Assembly (NCBI GenBank): GCA_049606935.1
Contig: JBMYWA010000016.1
Coordinates: forward strand, 1 to 35,624
Direction: 5' to 3'
Origin: CAJXZP01 sp049606935
Lineage (GTDB): Bacteria > Bacteroidota > Bacteroidia > Flavobacteriales_G > Salibacteraceae
DNA: 35,624 bases
Made by a program: the position numbers and the translations under genes. Shown one piece after another: positions 16,307-24,723 of this stretch; the stretch's first letter is position 1, and every line of letters begins with the position of its first letter. The notes under the pieces are model-generated. The model saw nothing but the letters and a program-made list of their open reading frames with translations. It did not search any database and was not told the DNA's origin.

Positions 16307-17554
16307 ATGATTAATCAATTTAAGGCTATCGTTAGGAACTTAATTGGCGTAAAAAACACTTCGGTTTTACATAAAATTTTTCCATTCCATGTGAACCGAT
16401 TAAATAAAACCAAACCTATAAGATCTTTATTGGTTTTTGTGCGTGAAGCCAGAAAAATTCTCGTGGATGAAAATAAAGAAGGGTTCTTTGACCACTTAGT
16501 AAAAAATGGTATTAATGCTTCTAAATTGCCTGATGATTGGTGGGACGATTTTTTTTACTTTATTCAATCCGAAAGAAAGTCTGAAGAGGAAAGATTCATA
16601 ATTGCAACTGAAAATCTGGCTTCTGAATTATTGGAGGCAGAAGATTGGTTAAAGCTTTATGCTGTCTGTGTTTTTATGGGCTTATTCAATATTGGTTTTA
16701 AGATTAGAGAAAAGGCCAAGCAGGCACCGTATAAAAACCCGTTGTTAGAGGTGAGCACTTTTTTAGATGACAATGAGATAGATAAGGCTATAAAGTCAAT
16801 TCAAAGTCTAAAATCGTTGTCTGTAGAAGACAAAGAAAAGCTATCAACTCTTGTTTCTATTATACGAGGTTCTCATGGGATGACTCAAAGTTATTCAGGT
16901 GAACTATCAAAATTGTTAAAGGGTAAAAAAGTGGCGTTAGTAGGACCAGTTAAAGGTCAAGAAAACACGGCAAAGGAAATAGATTCCTCAGATATAATAG
17001 TGCGGTTAAATTATGTGGAAAGTGGCAAGGGGTGTGATGATGAATGTTTGGGTTTAAAAACTGATTTAGCGTACTTTAATGGGGTTTCTTGTCAAATTTT
17101 GAAGGAAAAATATAATGGAAATCTTCCATCGGAAATCAAATTTGGAGTTTTTAAGGGAGACACCTATTTCCCTGATCTAAAGCCAAAATCAAAATTAAAG
17201 GTAGTAACATCATATAATAGATTCTTATTGACAGGTTCTTATAATTTAATACAATATGCTATTCTGGATATATTGAAATATGAGCCAGGTTCGGTTAAAA
17301 TTTATGGGACGGACTTGATGTTGAGTCCAAATAGATATAAGGGCTATGCGGTGCAGAAAAATTTGAAGGATAATGCACTTGCATTTTTACCTCACGAACC
17401 TGTTGCACAATATAATTTATTAAGAAACCTGTATAAAAACAAGGTGGTTGATGTGGATTCTAGGCTCAAGGAAGTTCTGGAATTAGGAACCGAAAACTAT
17501 ATGGATGGAATTCAGGAAATCTACGGAAAGGCGCTTAAACTTGATTACAAATAA
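16307..17554 (+). CDS. GT29/sialyltransferase-like glycosyltransferase
   Basis: A 415-residue protein whose N-terminal half (1-200) I do not recognise. Residues about 207-235 read VALVGPV...EIDSSDIIVRLN, similar to sialylmotif L of eukaryotic-type sialyltransferases. Residues 307-338 read LLTGSYNLIQYAIL...VKIYGTD, similar to sialylmotif S (TG, helix, lyG). A bacterial GT29-like role, transferring a CMP-activated ulosonic acid, is a good hypothesis because the preceding gene pair makes a CMP-sugar. No signal peptide or membrane segment, so it should act in the cytoplasm on the lipid-linked intermediate. The match is by motif and spacing only. Confidence 0.6.
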   Translation: MINQFKAIVRNLIGVKNTSVLHKIFPFHVNRLNKTKPIRSLLVFVREARKILVDENKEGFFDHLVKNGINASKLPDDWWDDFFYFIQSERKSEEERFIIATENLASELLEAEDWLKLYAVCVFMGLFNIGFKIREKAKQAPYKNPLLEVSTFLDDNEIDKAIKSIQSLKSLSVEDKEKLSTLVSIIRGSHGMTQSYSGELSKLLKGKKVALVGPVKGQENTAKEIDSSDIIVRLNYVESGKGCDDECLGLKTDLAYFNGVSCQILKEKYNGNLPSEIKFGVFKGDTYFPDLKPKSKLKVVTSYNRFLLTGSYNLIQYAILDILKYEPGSVKIYGTDLMLSPNRYKGYAVQKNLKDNALAFLPHEPVAQYNLLRNLYKNKVVDVDSRLKEVLELGTENYMDGIQEIYGKALKLDYK

Positions 17555-17557
17555 AAT

Positions 17558-18409
17558 ATGGCAATTCCAAAAGTTATTTTTGTTGGAGGAACAGTTAGAA
17601 GTGGAACTTCATTGGTGAATGTAATTTTATCTAATCAAGACAAGGCCATGGCCCTTGGCGAGATTCATGGTTTGATTTCTCCGGTAATGAAGAAGCACGT
17701 AGTTTTGATAGATGAATTAAAAAGCCATCCAGAATGGAGTAAAATAGCAGTAGGTGGTAAGGCCAATTTATATAAAAATTTATTTAGATTTTTCCCTGAT
17801 ATTGAGGTGTTTATCGATTCATCTAAAGACCCCTTATGGATAAACTACCATACCAAAAGGCTGAATAATATTGCAGATGTAGCAAATATCCTGATTTATA
17901 AGAAGGTAGATAGTTTACTGGAATCTTTTCAAAAAAGAGGAAATGAAACCTTTCTGGCGAGAACATATGAGAACTATCATAAAAAGTATTTCAAACTAGT
18001 CAAAAAACCGGTAGTAATTTCATATGAATCATTAATACGTGGAGATGAAACATGTAAAAATGCGTTTGCTCGCCTGGGATTATCATTTTCTAAAGAAAGA
18101 TTACGCGTTACTAAAGAGATAAAACCCAATTTTTTTGGCAGTCAAAGATTGCAGTCTAATCTTAAGGTTGATCAGTTTCAATTAGAAAATATAAAGGAGG
18201 TAGATGAGCAGTCAATAGAGGGTATCAAATTGAAACTGAAAGAAGAAAATAGATATGAGGTTCTGAAACTAATTGAACGATACTTGGAATCGCAATGTTA
18301 TAATACAGGACAGCAGAAAAACATGCCAACCTATTCGAACTTTGAAATTCTCTTAATAAAGTGGAGAGATAAATTGATGAATTTTTATTGGGGTCTATCT
18401 CCAAGGTAA
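17558..18409 (+). CDS. PAPS-dependent sulfotransferase
   Basis: Sulfotransferase-fold protein of 283 residues. The 5'-phosphosulfate-binding loop is GGTVRSGTSL (10-19) right after the first strand. IDSSKDP (about 87-93) and VISYESLIRG (about 150-160) follow as in the tyrosylprotein-sulfotransferase-like branch. It lies 3 bp after the GT29-like gene, suggesting the same residue or its acceptor is sulfated. It would use PAPS in the cytoplasm. A second, different sulfotransferase is at 28630. Acceptor unknown. Confidence 0.82.
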   Translation: MAIPKVIFVGGTVRSGTSLVNVILSNQDKAMALGEIHGLISPVMKKHVVLIDELKSHPEWSKIAVGGKANLYKNLFRFFPDIEVFIDSSKDPLWINYHTKRLNNIADVANILIYKKVDSLLESFQKRGNETFLARTYENYHKKYFKLVKKPVVISYESLIRGDETCKNAFARLGLSFSKERLRVTKEIKPNFFGSQRLQSNLKVDQFQLENIKEVDEQSIEGIKLKLKEENRYEVLKLIERYLESQCYNTGQQKNMPTYSNFEILLIKWRDKLMNFYWGLSPR

Positions 18410-18431
18410 TCAAAATAAAATGTAAATCGAA

Positions 18432-19619
18432 ATGATAATTCCTTACGGTAAACAAAATATTACGCAAGAAGACCTTAAAGCAGTAACCGATGTTTTGAAA
18501 TCGGATTATTTAACTCAAGGGCCACAAATAAAAGCTTTTGAAGAGGCTTTTGCTGATTACGTTGGTAGTAAATATGCTATAGCGGTTTCTAATGGCACCG
18601 CAGCCTTGCATTTATCTGCTATGGCTTTAGGGGTTATTAAAAACACTAAGGTTATTGCCACACCTATTACTTTTGCGGCCTCTTCAAATTGTATTAAGTA
18701 TTGTGGGGGAAATGTGGAGTTTGTGGATATTGATCCGGAAACATACTTGATGGACATTAGCAAAGTAAAGCAATTATTAGAAAGCCATCCCAAAGGAACA
18801 TTTCAAGGTATTATTCCTGTTGATTTTGCAGGTAGAGCCAATAATCTAGAAGAGTTTAGACGGTTAGCAGACAAGTATAATCTTTGGATTTTGGAGGATG
18901 CATGCCATGCACCAGGTGGTTATTTTGTTGACAGTTTGGGAAAAGAACAAAGATGTGGAAATGGTAATTTTGCGGACCTAGCCATATTTTCTTTTCACCC
19001 CGTTAAGCATATTGCTGCAGGAGAAGGAGGGATGATTACAACTAATAATCAAGAACATTACAAAAAACTCTTGGAGTTGCGAACCCATGGAATTCTCAAG
19101 GATTCTGATCGCTATCAAAATGATATAAAAACGGCTGTTGGCCAACAATTTCATAACTCTATTGTAGAATATCCAAACTGGTATATGGAAATGCAAACCT
19201 TGGGTTATAATTATAGATTGACTGATTTTCAGGCTGCCTTAGGACTCAGTCAGTTGAATAGAGCCGATGAAGGGATATGTAAAAGAAGGGAAATAGCCAG
19301 GAAATATCAAAAAGCTTTTCAAAATGAATCATTTATTATAGGACAATCGGGAGTAGTTGAAGGACATGCTTATCATTTATATGTAATTGAGGTAAAAAAT
19401 AGATTAGGGTTGTACAATTATTTAAGAGATCACAAAATATTTGCGCAGATACATTATATCCCTTTGCACAGAATGCCTTATTACAAGGATTCTAATGGAA
19501 ATCAAAGTTTACCTTATGCGGATGAGTATTATTCAAGGTGTATTTCTTTACCAATGTTTCCTACTTTAACTGAAGAAGAGCAGCAAAAGGTGATTGATAC
19601 AATAATTTCATTTTATTAG
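18432..19619 (+). CDS. pseC: UDP-4-amino-4,6-dideoxy-L-AltNAc transaminase, PseC
   Basis: PLP-dependent DegT/DnrJ/EryC1 aminotransferase, second step of pseudaminic acid synthesis, aminating the PseB product at C4 using glutamate. The start IPYGKQNITQEDL and the stretch DYLTQGPQIKAFEEAFA are typical of PseC. The PLP lysine is Lys192 in SFHPVKHIAAGEGG, and WYMEMQTLGYNYRLTDFQAALG is a PseC signature. Length 395 is slightly above the common 375-390. It opens the second half of the pathway, 8 kb from pseB, and is followed by a 176-bp gap, the largest inside the main gene string except that before tviB. Confidence 0.92.
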   Translation: MIIPYGKQNITQEDLKAVTDVLKSDYLTQGPQIKAFEEAFADYVGSKYAIAVSNGTAALHLSAMALGVIKNTKVIATPITFAASSNCIKYCGGNVEFVDIDPETYLMDISKVKQLLESHPKGTFQGIIPVDFAGRANNLEEFRRLADKYNLWILEDACHAPGGYFVDSLGKEQRCGNGNFADLAIFSFHPVKHIAAGEGGMITTNNQEHYKKLLELRTHGILKDSDRYQNDIKTAVGQQFHNSIVEYPNWYMEMQTLGYNYRLTDFQAALGLSQLNRADEGICKRREIARKYQKAFQNESFIIGQSGVVEGHAYHLYVIEVKNRLGLYNYLRDHKIFAQIHYIPLHRMPYYKDSNGNQSLPYADEYYSRCISLPMFPTLTEEEQQKVIDTIISFY

Positions 19620-19795
19620 TAATAAAAGGCTATTGGACGAATACTTTATTTAAGTTTTGTATAAAATTGTTACAATCAGAGAATCACAAGCGTTGTACCA
19701 AAGTTTAGGCAAAGCAGACAAAAAACATTTTTAAAAAGTTGGGACTCTATTCCTAGGCCAATTTGGGATAAAAACAAAAAATATAGAAGAATATT

Positions 19796-20773
19796 ATGCA
19801 TAACGTTGTATTACTGGGACATGGTATTGGAGTAAAGAAAGTAATCGAAACTCTAAATAATAAAGTTGATTTAAACATGAGGGTTTCAGCAGTAATTACC
19901 CATCCCAGAGCTCTTCACGATTCGGACTTGGCCTTAATTGAAAAAAATAAAATCCATTATGGAGATTATGCATACAATGTTTTCAATGTGGTAAGTGACT
20001 TTGGAATTGAATTATTGGAATTCAAGGATGTGAATGAGGTGAATTGTGTTAATTTTATTAAATCGCAAAACCCAAAATACATTATTAGTATAGGATGTAG
20101 GAATATTATTAAAAGTACGTTTTTAGCTGAGTTTGAAAGACGAGTATTAAATATTCATACTACCCCTTTACCAAAATATAGGGGAGCTGCAAATGACTCT
20201 TGGATGATTTTAAATGGACTTTGGGGTACCAAGCAATATGGATGTATGCACTTTATAGATGAAGGTATTGATACTGGAGACATAATTTCAAAATCTTCGT
20301 ACTTGATTCCAAATAAAGCCTATCCAATTGATGTTTTCAAATCTAGAATGAATACCTTTAGTGAAATTGTGTACAATGGAATAAAGTCATTAGAAAACCC
20401 AGATTCTGAATTCGAAAAGCAAAATGTTAATGAATCCTCAGTTTTTCCGAGATTGTTTACTCCTAAGGATGGGAAAATAAATTTTGAATTATTTATTGGA
20501 GAGGAATTAATTAGGTTTATTTATGCCTTCGGATACCCTTTTGAAGGGGCATTTTGTTTTTTTGAGGAAAAAAAAGTAAATATTCTTGAGGCGACTTTTT
20601 TTGAGGATAAAACTCTGCATTCATTTGGTTTAGGAATAATATTCGGCAAAGATGAATTTGGTAACTATAAGGTTATAGTAAGAGGTGGTTTTATTGTGAT
20701 AACAAAAATTGAGTTGGACGGTAAGCCGATTTCTCAAAATAGTTTGTTTCGGTTAGGAAAACGACTTAAATAA
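19796..20773 (+). CDS. 10-formyl-THF-dependent sugar N-formyltransferase
   Basis: Member of the Fmt-like formyltransferase family, 325 residues. The catalytic triad is visible: Asn119 and His121 in LNIHTTPLPKYRGA, and Asp159 in DEGIDTGDI. The C-terminal 110 residues resemble the Fmt C-terminal beta-barrel. It lacks an ArnA-type decarboxylase domain and has no tRNA-synthesis neighbours. The substrate is most likely an amino sugar; the gene directly follows pseC, so formylation of the 4-amino group made by PseC is the simplest idea, giving an N-formyl rather than N-acetyl pseudaminic derivative. It touches the next gene by one base (TAATG). Confidence 0.85.
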   Translation: MHNVVLLGHGIGVKKVIETLNNKVDLNMRVSAVITHPRALHDSDLALIEKNKIHYGDYAYNVFNVVSDFGIELLEFKDVNEVNCVNFIKSQNPKYIISIGCRNIIKSTFLAEFERRVLNIHTTPLPKYRGAANDSWMILNGLWGTKQYGCMHFIDEGIDTGDIISKSSYLIPNKAYPIDVFKSRMNTFSEIVYNGIKSLENPDSEFEKQNVNESSVFPRLFTPKDGKINFELFIGEELIRFIYAFGYPFEGAFCFFEEKKVNILEATFFEDKTLHSFGLGIIFGKDEFGNYKVIVRGGFIVITKIELDGKPISQNSLFRLGKRLK

Positions 20774-21654
20774 TGGATAATTCAAACCAAAAATTAATTT
20801 TGGGAACCGTTCAATTTGGACTTGACTACGGAATTAATAATTCTGTAGGTAAAGTTGGTTCACAAACGATTAATGAAATTTTAAATCATGCTTATAGTGC
20901 TGGTGTTAACTATTTAGATACTGCAGCCGCCTATGGAAATGCTGAAAATGTTATTGGTAATTACTTAAATTTAAACCCAGACAAGAGATTTAAGATTATT
21001 ACAAAGCTATCTGCATCGAACATTAATGAGTGGAAAAATTCACTAGCAAATAGCTTAAGCAATTTGCAAGTGAATAAGGTAAATGGTCTATTATTTCATT
21101 CATTTCAAAGTTATGAATCTATGCGTAGCACTAAAATGTATGACCAACTTCTTGAAAGTAAGAATGAAACATTTTCTGTTTTAGGTGTCTCGGTTTATAC
21201 AAATGATGAACTCGAGAAATTAGTAAATGATGATACAATTGATTTGGTCCAGGTACCTTTTAATATTTTAGATAATGACACTAAAAGGGGGGTAATTCTA
21301 CGAAATTTAAAGGAGCAAGGAAAAGTAATTCATTCAAGATCGGTTTTTTTGCAAGGTTTATTTTTTATGAAATACAACGAATTTCCTGTTCAATTGAAAC
21401 CATTGGGTAGGTATTTAACCGAAGTAAATGAAATTGCTCAAAAAAGTAAAATGAGTCTTGGTGAATTAGCATTGAAGTACTCAATATCAAAGCCTTATAT
21501 CGATGGGGTTTTAGTGGGTGTGGAATCCTTGGAACAATTGGTTAAAAACATTCAATGGGTACAAGGTGCCTTAGATCCAGAAATAGTGAGTAGAATTGAT
21601 AACATAAATGTAGAAGACATAAACCTTTTAAATCCATCAGCATGGAAAAAATAA
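20773..21654 (+). CDS. Aldo/keto reductase
   Basis: AKR-superfamily oxidoreductase of 293 residues with the complete catalytic tetrad: Asp49 and Tyr54 (LDTAAAYGNAE), Lys78 (IITKLS) and His109 (LLFHSF). The start LILGTVQFGLDYGI is typical of AKRs in polysaccharide and flagellin-glycosylation loci. Start and stop overlap neighbours (1 bp and 13 bp). It would reduce a carbonyl on a sugar or sugar-derived intermediate with NAD(P)H. Which intermediate is unknown; canonical pseudaminic synthesis needs no such step, so it suggests a modified product. Confidence 0.85.
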   Translation: MDNSNQKLILGTVQFGLDYGINNSVGKVGSQTINEILNHAYSAGVNYLDTAAAYGNAENVIGNYLNLNPDKRFKIITKLSASNINEWKNSLANSLSNLQVNKVNGLLFHSFQSYESMRSTKMYDQLLESKNETFSVLGVSVYTNDELEKLVNDDTIDLVQVPFNILDNDTKRGVILRNLKEQGKVIHSRSVFLQGLFFMKYNEFPVQLKPLGRYLTEVNEIAQKSKMSLGELALKYSISKPYIDGVLVGVESLEQLVKNIQWVQGALDPEIVSRIDNINVEDINLLNPSAWKK

Positions 21655-22409
21655 ATGTTTTAGCTATTACACAGGCCAGAATTGGTTCAAGTAGACTTCC
21701 CAAAAAAGTATTATTACCTATTGGGAATGATACACTTTTAGGATTGCATTTAAAAAGAATGTCACTTTCAAAGAGCGTAGACAGACTTATTGTCGCAACT
21801 ACGGAGGAGACCGAAAGTGACTCTATTGTTGATATTGCAAAAGAAAACAATGTCTTAAGTTATAAAGGTTCTTTAACGGATGTATTGGATAGATTTTATC
21901 AGGCAGCAAAGTTGCATCAACCCAATTGGGTGGTTAGGGTAACATCTGACTGTCCATTAATTGATGCGGCTCTTGTGGATGAGGTAATTTGTGAAGCTAT
22001 AAAGGGTAATTATGATTATTATGCTAATATATTAACAGAAGATTTTCCAGATGGGCAAGATATTGAAGTGTTTAAATTTTCAGTTCTTGAACGGGCATGG
22101 AATGCTGCAAAACTTTTATCAGAAAGAGAACATGTGACCCCCTATATTCGAAAAAACAGTAGTTTTAATGGAGGTCACCTATTCCAATCTGGCGATTATA
22201 AAGCGCCTGAAAATTTTAATCATGTGAGAATGACAGTGGATGAACCTGTTGATTTGAGGGCCATGAATTGGATAGTGAGTCAATTAGGAACAAATGAAAG
22301 CTGGCTTACTTATACCAATTTCATGATTGAAAATGCTGCGAAAATTGAAAACTCTCATGTTATAAGAAATGAGGGTTACCTAAAATCAATACGTAACGAG
22401 AACAACTAA
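21642..22409 (+). CDS. SpsF/NeuA-like cytidylyltransferase
   Basis: Cytidylyltransferase-fold protein of 255 residues with the nucleotide-binding start ITQARIGSSRLPKKVL (9-24), VRVTSDCPLID (about 103-113) and DFPDGQDIEVF. This is the SpsF family named from the Bacillus subtilis spore-coat polysaccharide operon, where it is found with NeuB-, aminotransferase- and GNAT-type genes. It is the best candidate for CMP activation of the pseudaminic-type sugar, although the other cytidylyltransferase (15020) could do this. It overlaps the reductase gene by 13 bp and lies 4 bp before the aminotransferase gene. Confidence 0.85.
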   Translation: MEKINVLAITQARIGSSRLPKKVLLPIGNDTLLGLHLKRMSLSKSVDRLIVATTEETESDSIVDIAKENNVLSYKGSLTDVLDRFYQAAKLHQPNWVVRVTSDCPLIDAALVDEVICEAIKGNYDYYANILTEDFPDGQDIEVFKFSVLERAWNAAKLLSEREHVTPYIRKNSSFNGGHLFQSGDYKAPENFNHVRMTVDEPVDLRAMNWIVSQLGTNESWLTYTNFMIENAAKIENSHVIRNEGYLKSIRNENN

Positions 22410-22413
22410 TTTT

Positions 22414-23724
22414 ATGGGAAAAGGACAAGATTTATATAAAAAAGCGAAAACACTTATTCCTGGCGGAACAATGTTACTGTCAAAACGGCCAGAAATGTTT
22501 TTACCCGAACAATGGCCTTCTTATTTTGATAAAACCGAAGGATGTTATGTTTGGGATCTTGATGGAAATAAGTTTTTGGATATGTCGATCATGGGAATTG
22601 GCACAAATACCCTAGGCTACAATAATGCTAAGGTAGATGAAACCGTAGCTGAAGTTATTCGAAAAGGGAACATGTCTACCTTTAATTGTCCAGAGGAAGT
22701 AGAATTAGCCGAAAATCTTGTTGCGCTACATCCCTGGGGCGAAATGGTGCGTTTTGCAAGAGCAGGAGGTGAAGCAAATGCGATGGCTATCCGAATTGCC
22801 AGAGCAGCCTCTGGAAAAGATAAAGTTGCGATATGTGGGTATCATGGTTGGCACGATTGGTATTTGTCTGCTAACCTCGCAAGTGATGATGGTCTGGATG
22901 GACATTTATTACCTGGGTTAGACCCCGCTGGTGTTCCTAAAAATTTAAAAGGAAGCGTTATTCCATTCAACTATAATGACCTCAATGAAATCACGGAAAT
23001 TGTGAACAACAATCCGGACTTGGGGGTTATAAAAATGGAGGTTTCAAGAAATTTAGGCCCCAAAAAGGGGTACCTTGAAGGTATTCGTGAATTATGCGAT
23101 AAGAATGGGTTGGTACTAATTTTTGATGAGTGTACATCGGGGTTCAGAGAAACTTTTGGTGGCTTGCATAAAAAATATGGGGTAGATCCTGATTTATGTA
23201 TGTTTGGTAAAGCATTAGGAAACGGCTACGCAATAACAGCTGTATTAGGAAGAAAATCTGTAATGGAAGCTACCCAAAAAACGTTTATTAGCAGTACATT
23301 CTGGACAGAAAGAATTGGCCCTGCTGCTGCTGTAGCCACCTTAAAGGAAATGAAGCGTCAAAACTCATGGGAGATTATTACCGCTCAGGGTAAAAAAATT
23401 ACAGATAAGTGGATTACAATTGGGGCTGAATTAGGGTTAAAAATGAATACTGCGGGTTTACATGCGCTTACCACCTTCTCCATTGATTCGACCGATTGGT
23501 TAAAATATAAAACGTTTATTACGCAATCTATGCTTGAAAAAGGCATTTTGGCTTCAAATGGAGTTTACGTATGTACCGAACATTCTGACGAGCAAATTAA
23601 TAGGTACTTTGAAGAAATATACCCAGTTTTTGAAACCATAGCATCTTTTGAAAATGGAAATAACAGTGTAGATGAATATCTAAAAGGACCTATTTGCCAC
23701 GGAGGTTTTAAAAGGTTAAATTAA
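22414..23724 (+). CDS. Class III aminotransferase (GSA-aminomutase-like)
   Basis: PLP enzyme of 436 residues related to glutamate-1-semialdehyde 2,1-aminomutase. Seen: IPGGTMLLSKRPE at the N terminus, YVWDLDGNKFLDMS, FARAGGEANAMAIRIAR, the PLP-contact Asp in IFDECTSGFRE and the PLP Lys266 in FGKALGNGY. In a polysaccharide locus it is unlikely to serve haem synthesis. Such genes recur next to SpsF-like, GNAT and NeuB-like genes, so amination of a keto or aldehyde carbon of the sugar is probable. It may work with the aldo/keto reductase upstream. The exact reaction is unknown. Confidence 0.85.
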   Translation: MGKGQDLYKKAKTLIPGGTMLLSKRPEMFLPEQWPSYFDKTEGCYVWDLDGNKFLDMSIMGIGTNTLGYNNAKVDETVAEVIRKGNMSTFNCPEEVELAENLVALHPWGEMVRFARAGGEANAMAIRIARAASGKDKVAICGYHGWHDWYLSANLASDDGLDGHLLPGLDPAGVPKNLKGSVIPFNYNDLNEITEIVNNNPDLGVIKMEVSRNLGPKKGYLEGIRELCDKNGLVLIFDECTSGFRETFGGLHKKYGVDPDLCMFGKALGNGYAITAVLGRKSVMEATQKTFISSTFWTERIGPAAAVATLKEMKRQNSWEIITAQGKKITDKWITIGAELGLKMNTAGLHALTTFSIDSTDWLKYKTFITQSMLEKGILASNGVYVCTEHSDEQINRYFEEIYPVFETIASFENGNNSVDEYLKGPICHGGFKRLN

Positions 23725-24723
23725 ATGAATAGGTATAAAGCGTTAGAAAAAAATAGTATAAAAAATGGAGTTTATTCCATTGTCCCTATTCGATTCGAAG
23801 ATCGATTGGACATTATGAACTGGCGGAATGAACAAATTTATCATCTACGACAAAACAAACCTTTAATCGCTAACGACCAGGACCAATACTTTACGGAGGT
23901 TGTAGAACGTTTATTTGAAAAAGAACAGCCAGATCAGTTTTTGTTTTCTTTTTTGAAGGACAACAAATGTATTGGTTATGGGGGGCTGGTTCATATTAAT
24001 TGGATAGATCGACATGCAGAAATTTCCTTTATTATGGAAACTAGTTTAGAGAAACTCTATTTTGAGGAAAACTGGAGTCAATTCTTACGTCTAATTGAAA
24101 TTGTAGGATTTCAAAATCTTAATTTCAGAAAATTATTTACTTATGCCTTTGATCTAAGACCTCATTTATATCCTGTTCTAGAAGGAAATGGTTACAAAAA
24201 AGAGGCTAGATTAGTGGATCATTGCTTTTACAATGGAAATTATAAAGATGTTTTAATACATGCCAAACTTAGTCATGAGCCCCAAATTAGACCTGCCGAC
24301 TTTTTTGATGAAAGCATAACCTATTCTTGGGGCACTAACCCCATCGTTAGAAAATATAGCTTCTCACAAGAAGCTATATTACCTGATGAACACTCAAAAT
24401 GGTTTCATAACAAATTAGAGTCTTCCAATTGTTATTATTGGATTATTGAAATGGCCGGTCAGCCCATTGGGTCGTTCCGTGTAGATTTGGAAAATAGTGA
24501 AGGAACAATTAGCTTTCTCCTTGCGCCTGCTTATCATGGCCGGGGCTTAGGTAAAAAGCTTTTTGCCCTAGGTATAAAAAGCAGCTTTAAAATAAAAAGT
24601 ATGAGCCGAATTGTTGGTTTTGTAATGAATGAAAATATTTCTTCTCAAAAACTATTTGAGCTTCATGGTTTTAATAAGGAACAATTGAATAACAATATTA
24701 AATACACTTTAAAAACAAAATGA
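23725..24723 (+). CDS. Tandem GNAT acetyltransferase (PseH-like C-terminal domain)
   Basis: 332 residues, about twice the size of a single GNAT. The N-terminal half (about 15-180) has IVPIRFEDRLDIMNWRNEQI and IGYGGLVHI, as in a RimJ-like GNAT. The C-terminal half (about 190-330) has WGTNPIVRKYSFS...EHSKWFHNKL, IGSFRVD and the acetyl-CoA loop YHGRGLGKKL, resembling PseH and the GNAT domain often fused to the PseG hydrolase. Here the PseG part is absent and another GNAT takes its place. Predicted to N-acetylate amino groups of the Pse-type intermediate. It starts immediately after the aminotransferase stop and overlaps pseI by 4 bp. Confidence 0.8.
   Translation: MNRYKALEKNSIKNGVYSIVPIRFEDRLDIMNWRNEQIYHLRQNKPLIANDQDQYFTEVVERLFEKEQPDQFLFSFLKDNKCIGYGGLVHINWIDRHAEISFIMETSLEKLYFEENWSQFLRLIEIVGFQNLNFRKLFTYAFDLRPHLYPVLEGNGYKKEARLVDHCFYNGNYKDVLIHAKLSHEPQIRPADFFDESITYSWGTNPIVRKYSFSQEAILPDEHSKWFHNKLESSNCYYWIIEMAGQPIGSFRVDLENSEGTISFLLAPAYHGRGLGKKLFALGIKSSFKIKSMSRIVGFVMNENISSQKLFELHGFNKEQLNNNIKYTLKTK

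Noticed and set aside
19620..19795. 24-codon frame and a near-palindrome ATTGT-T-ACAAT in the gap after pseC
   Set aside because: The frame has no ATG and no recognisable product, and the palindrome is only 5 bp per arm. Not distinguishable from chance.
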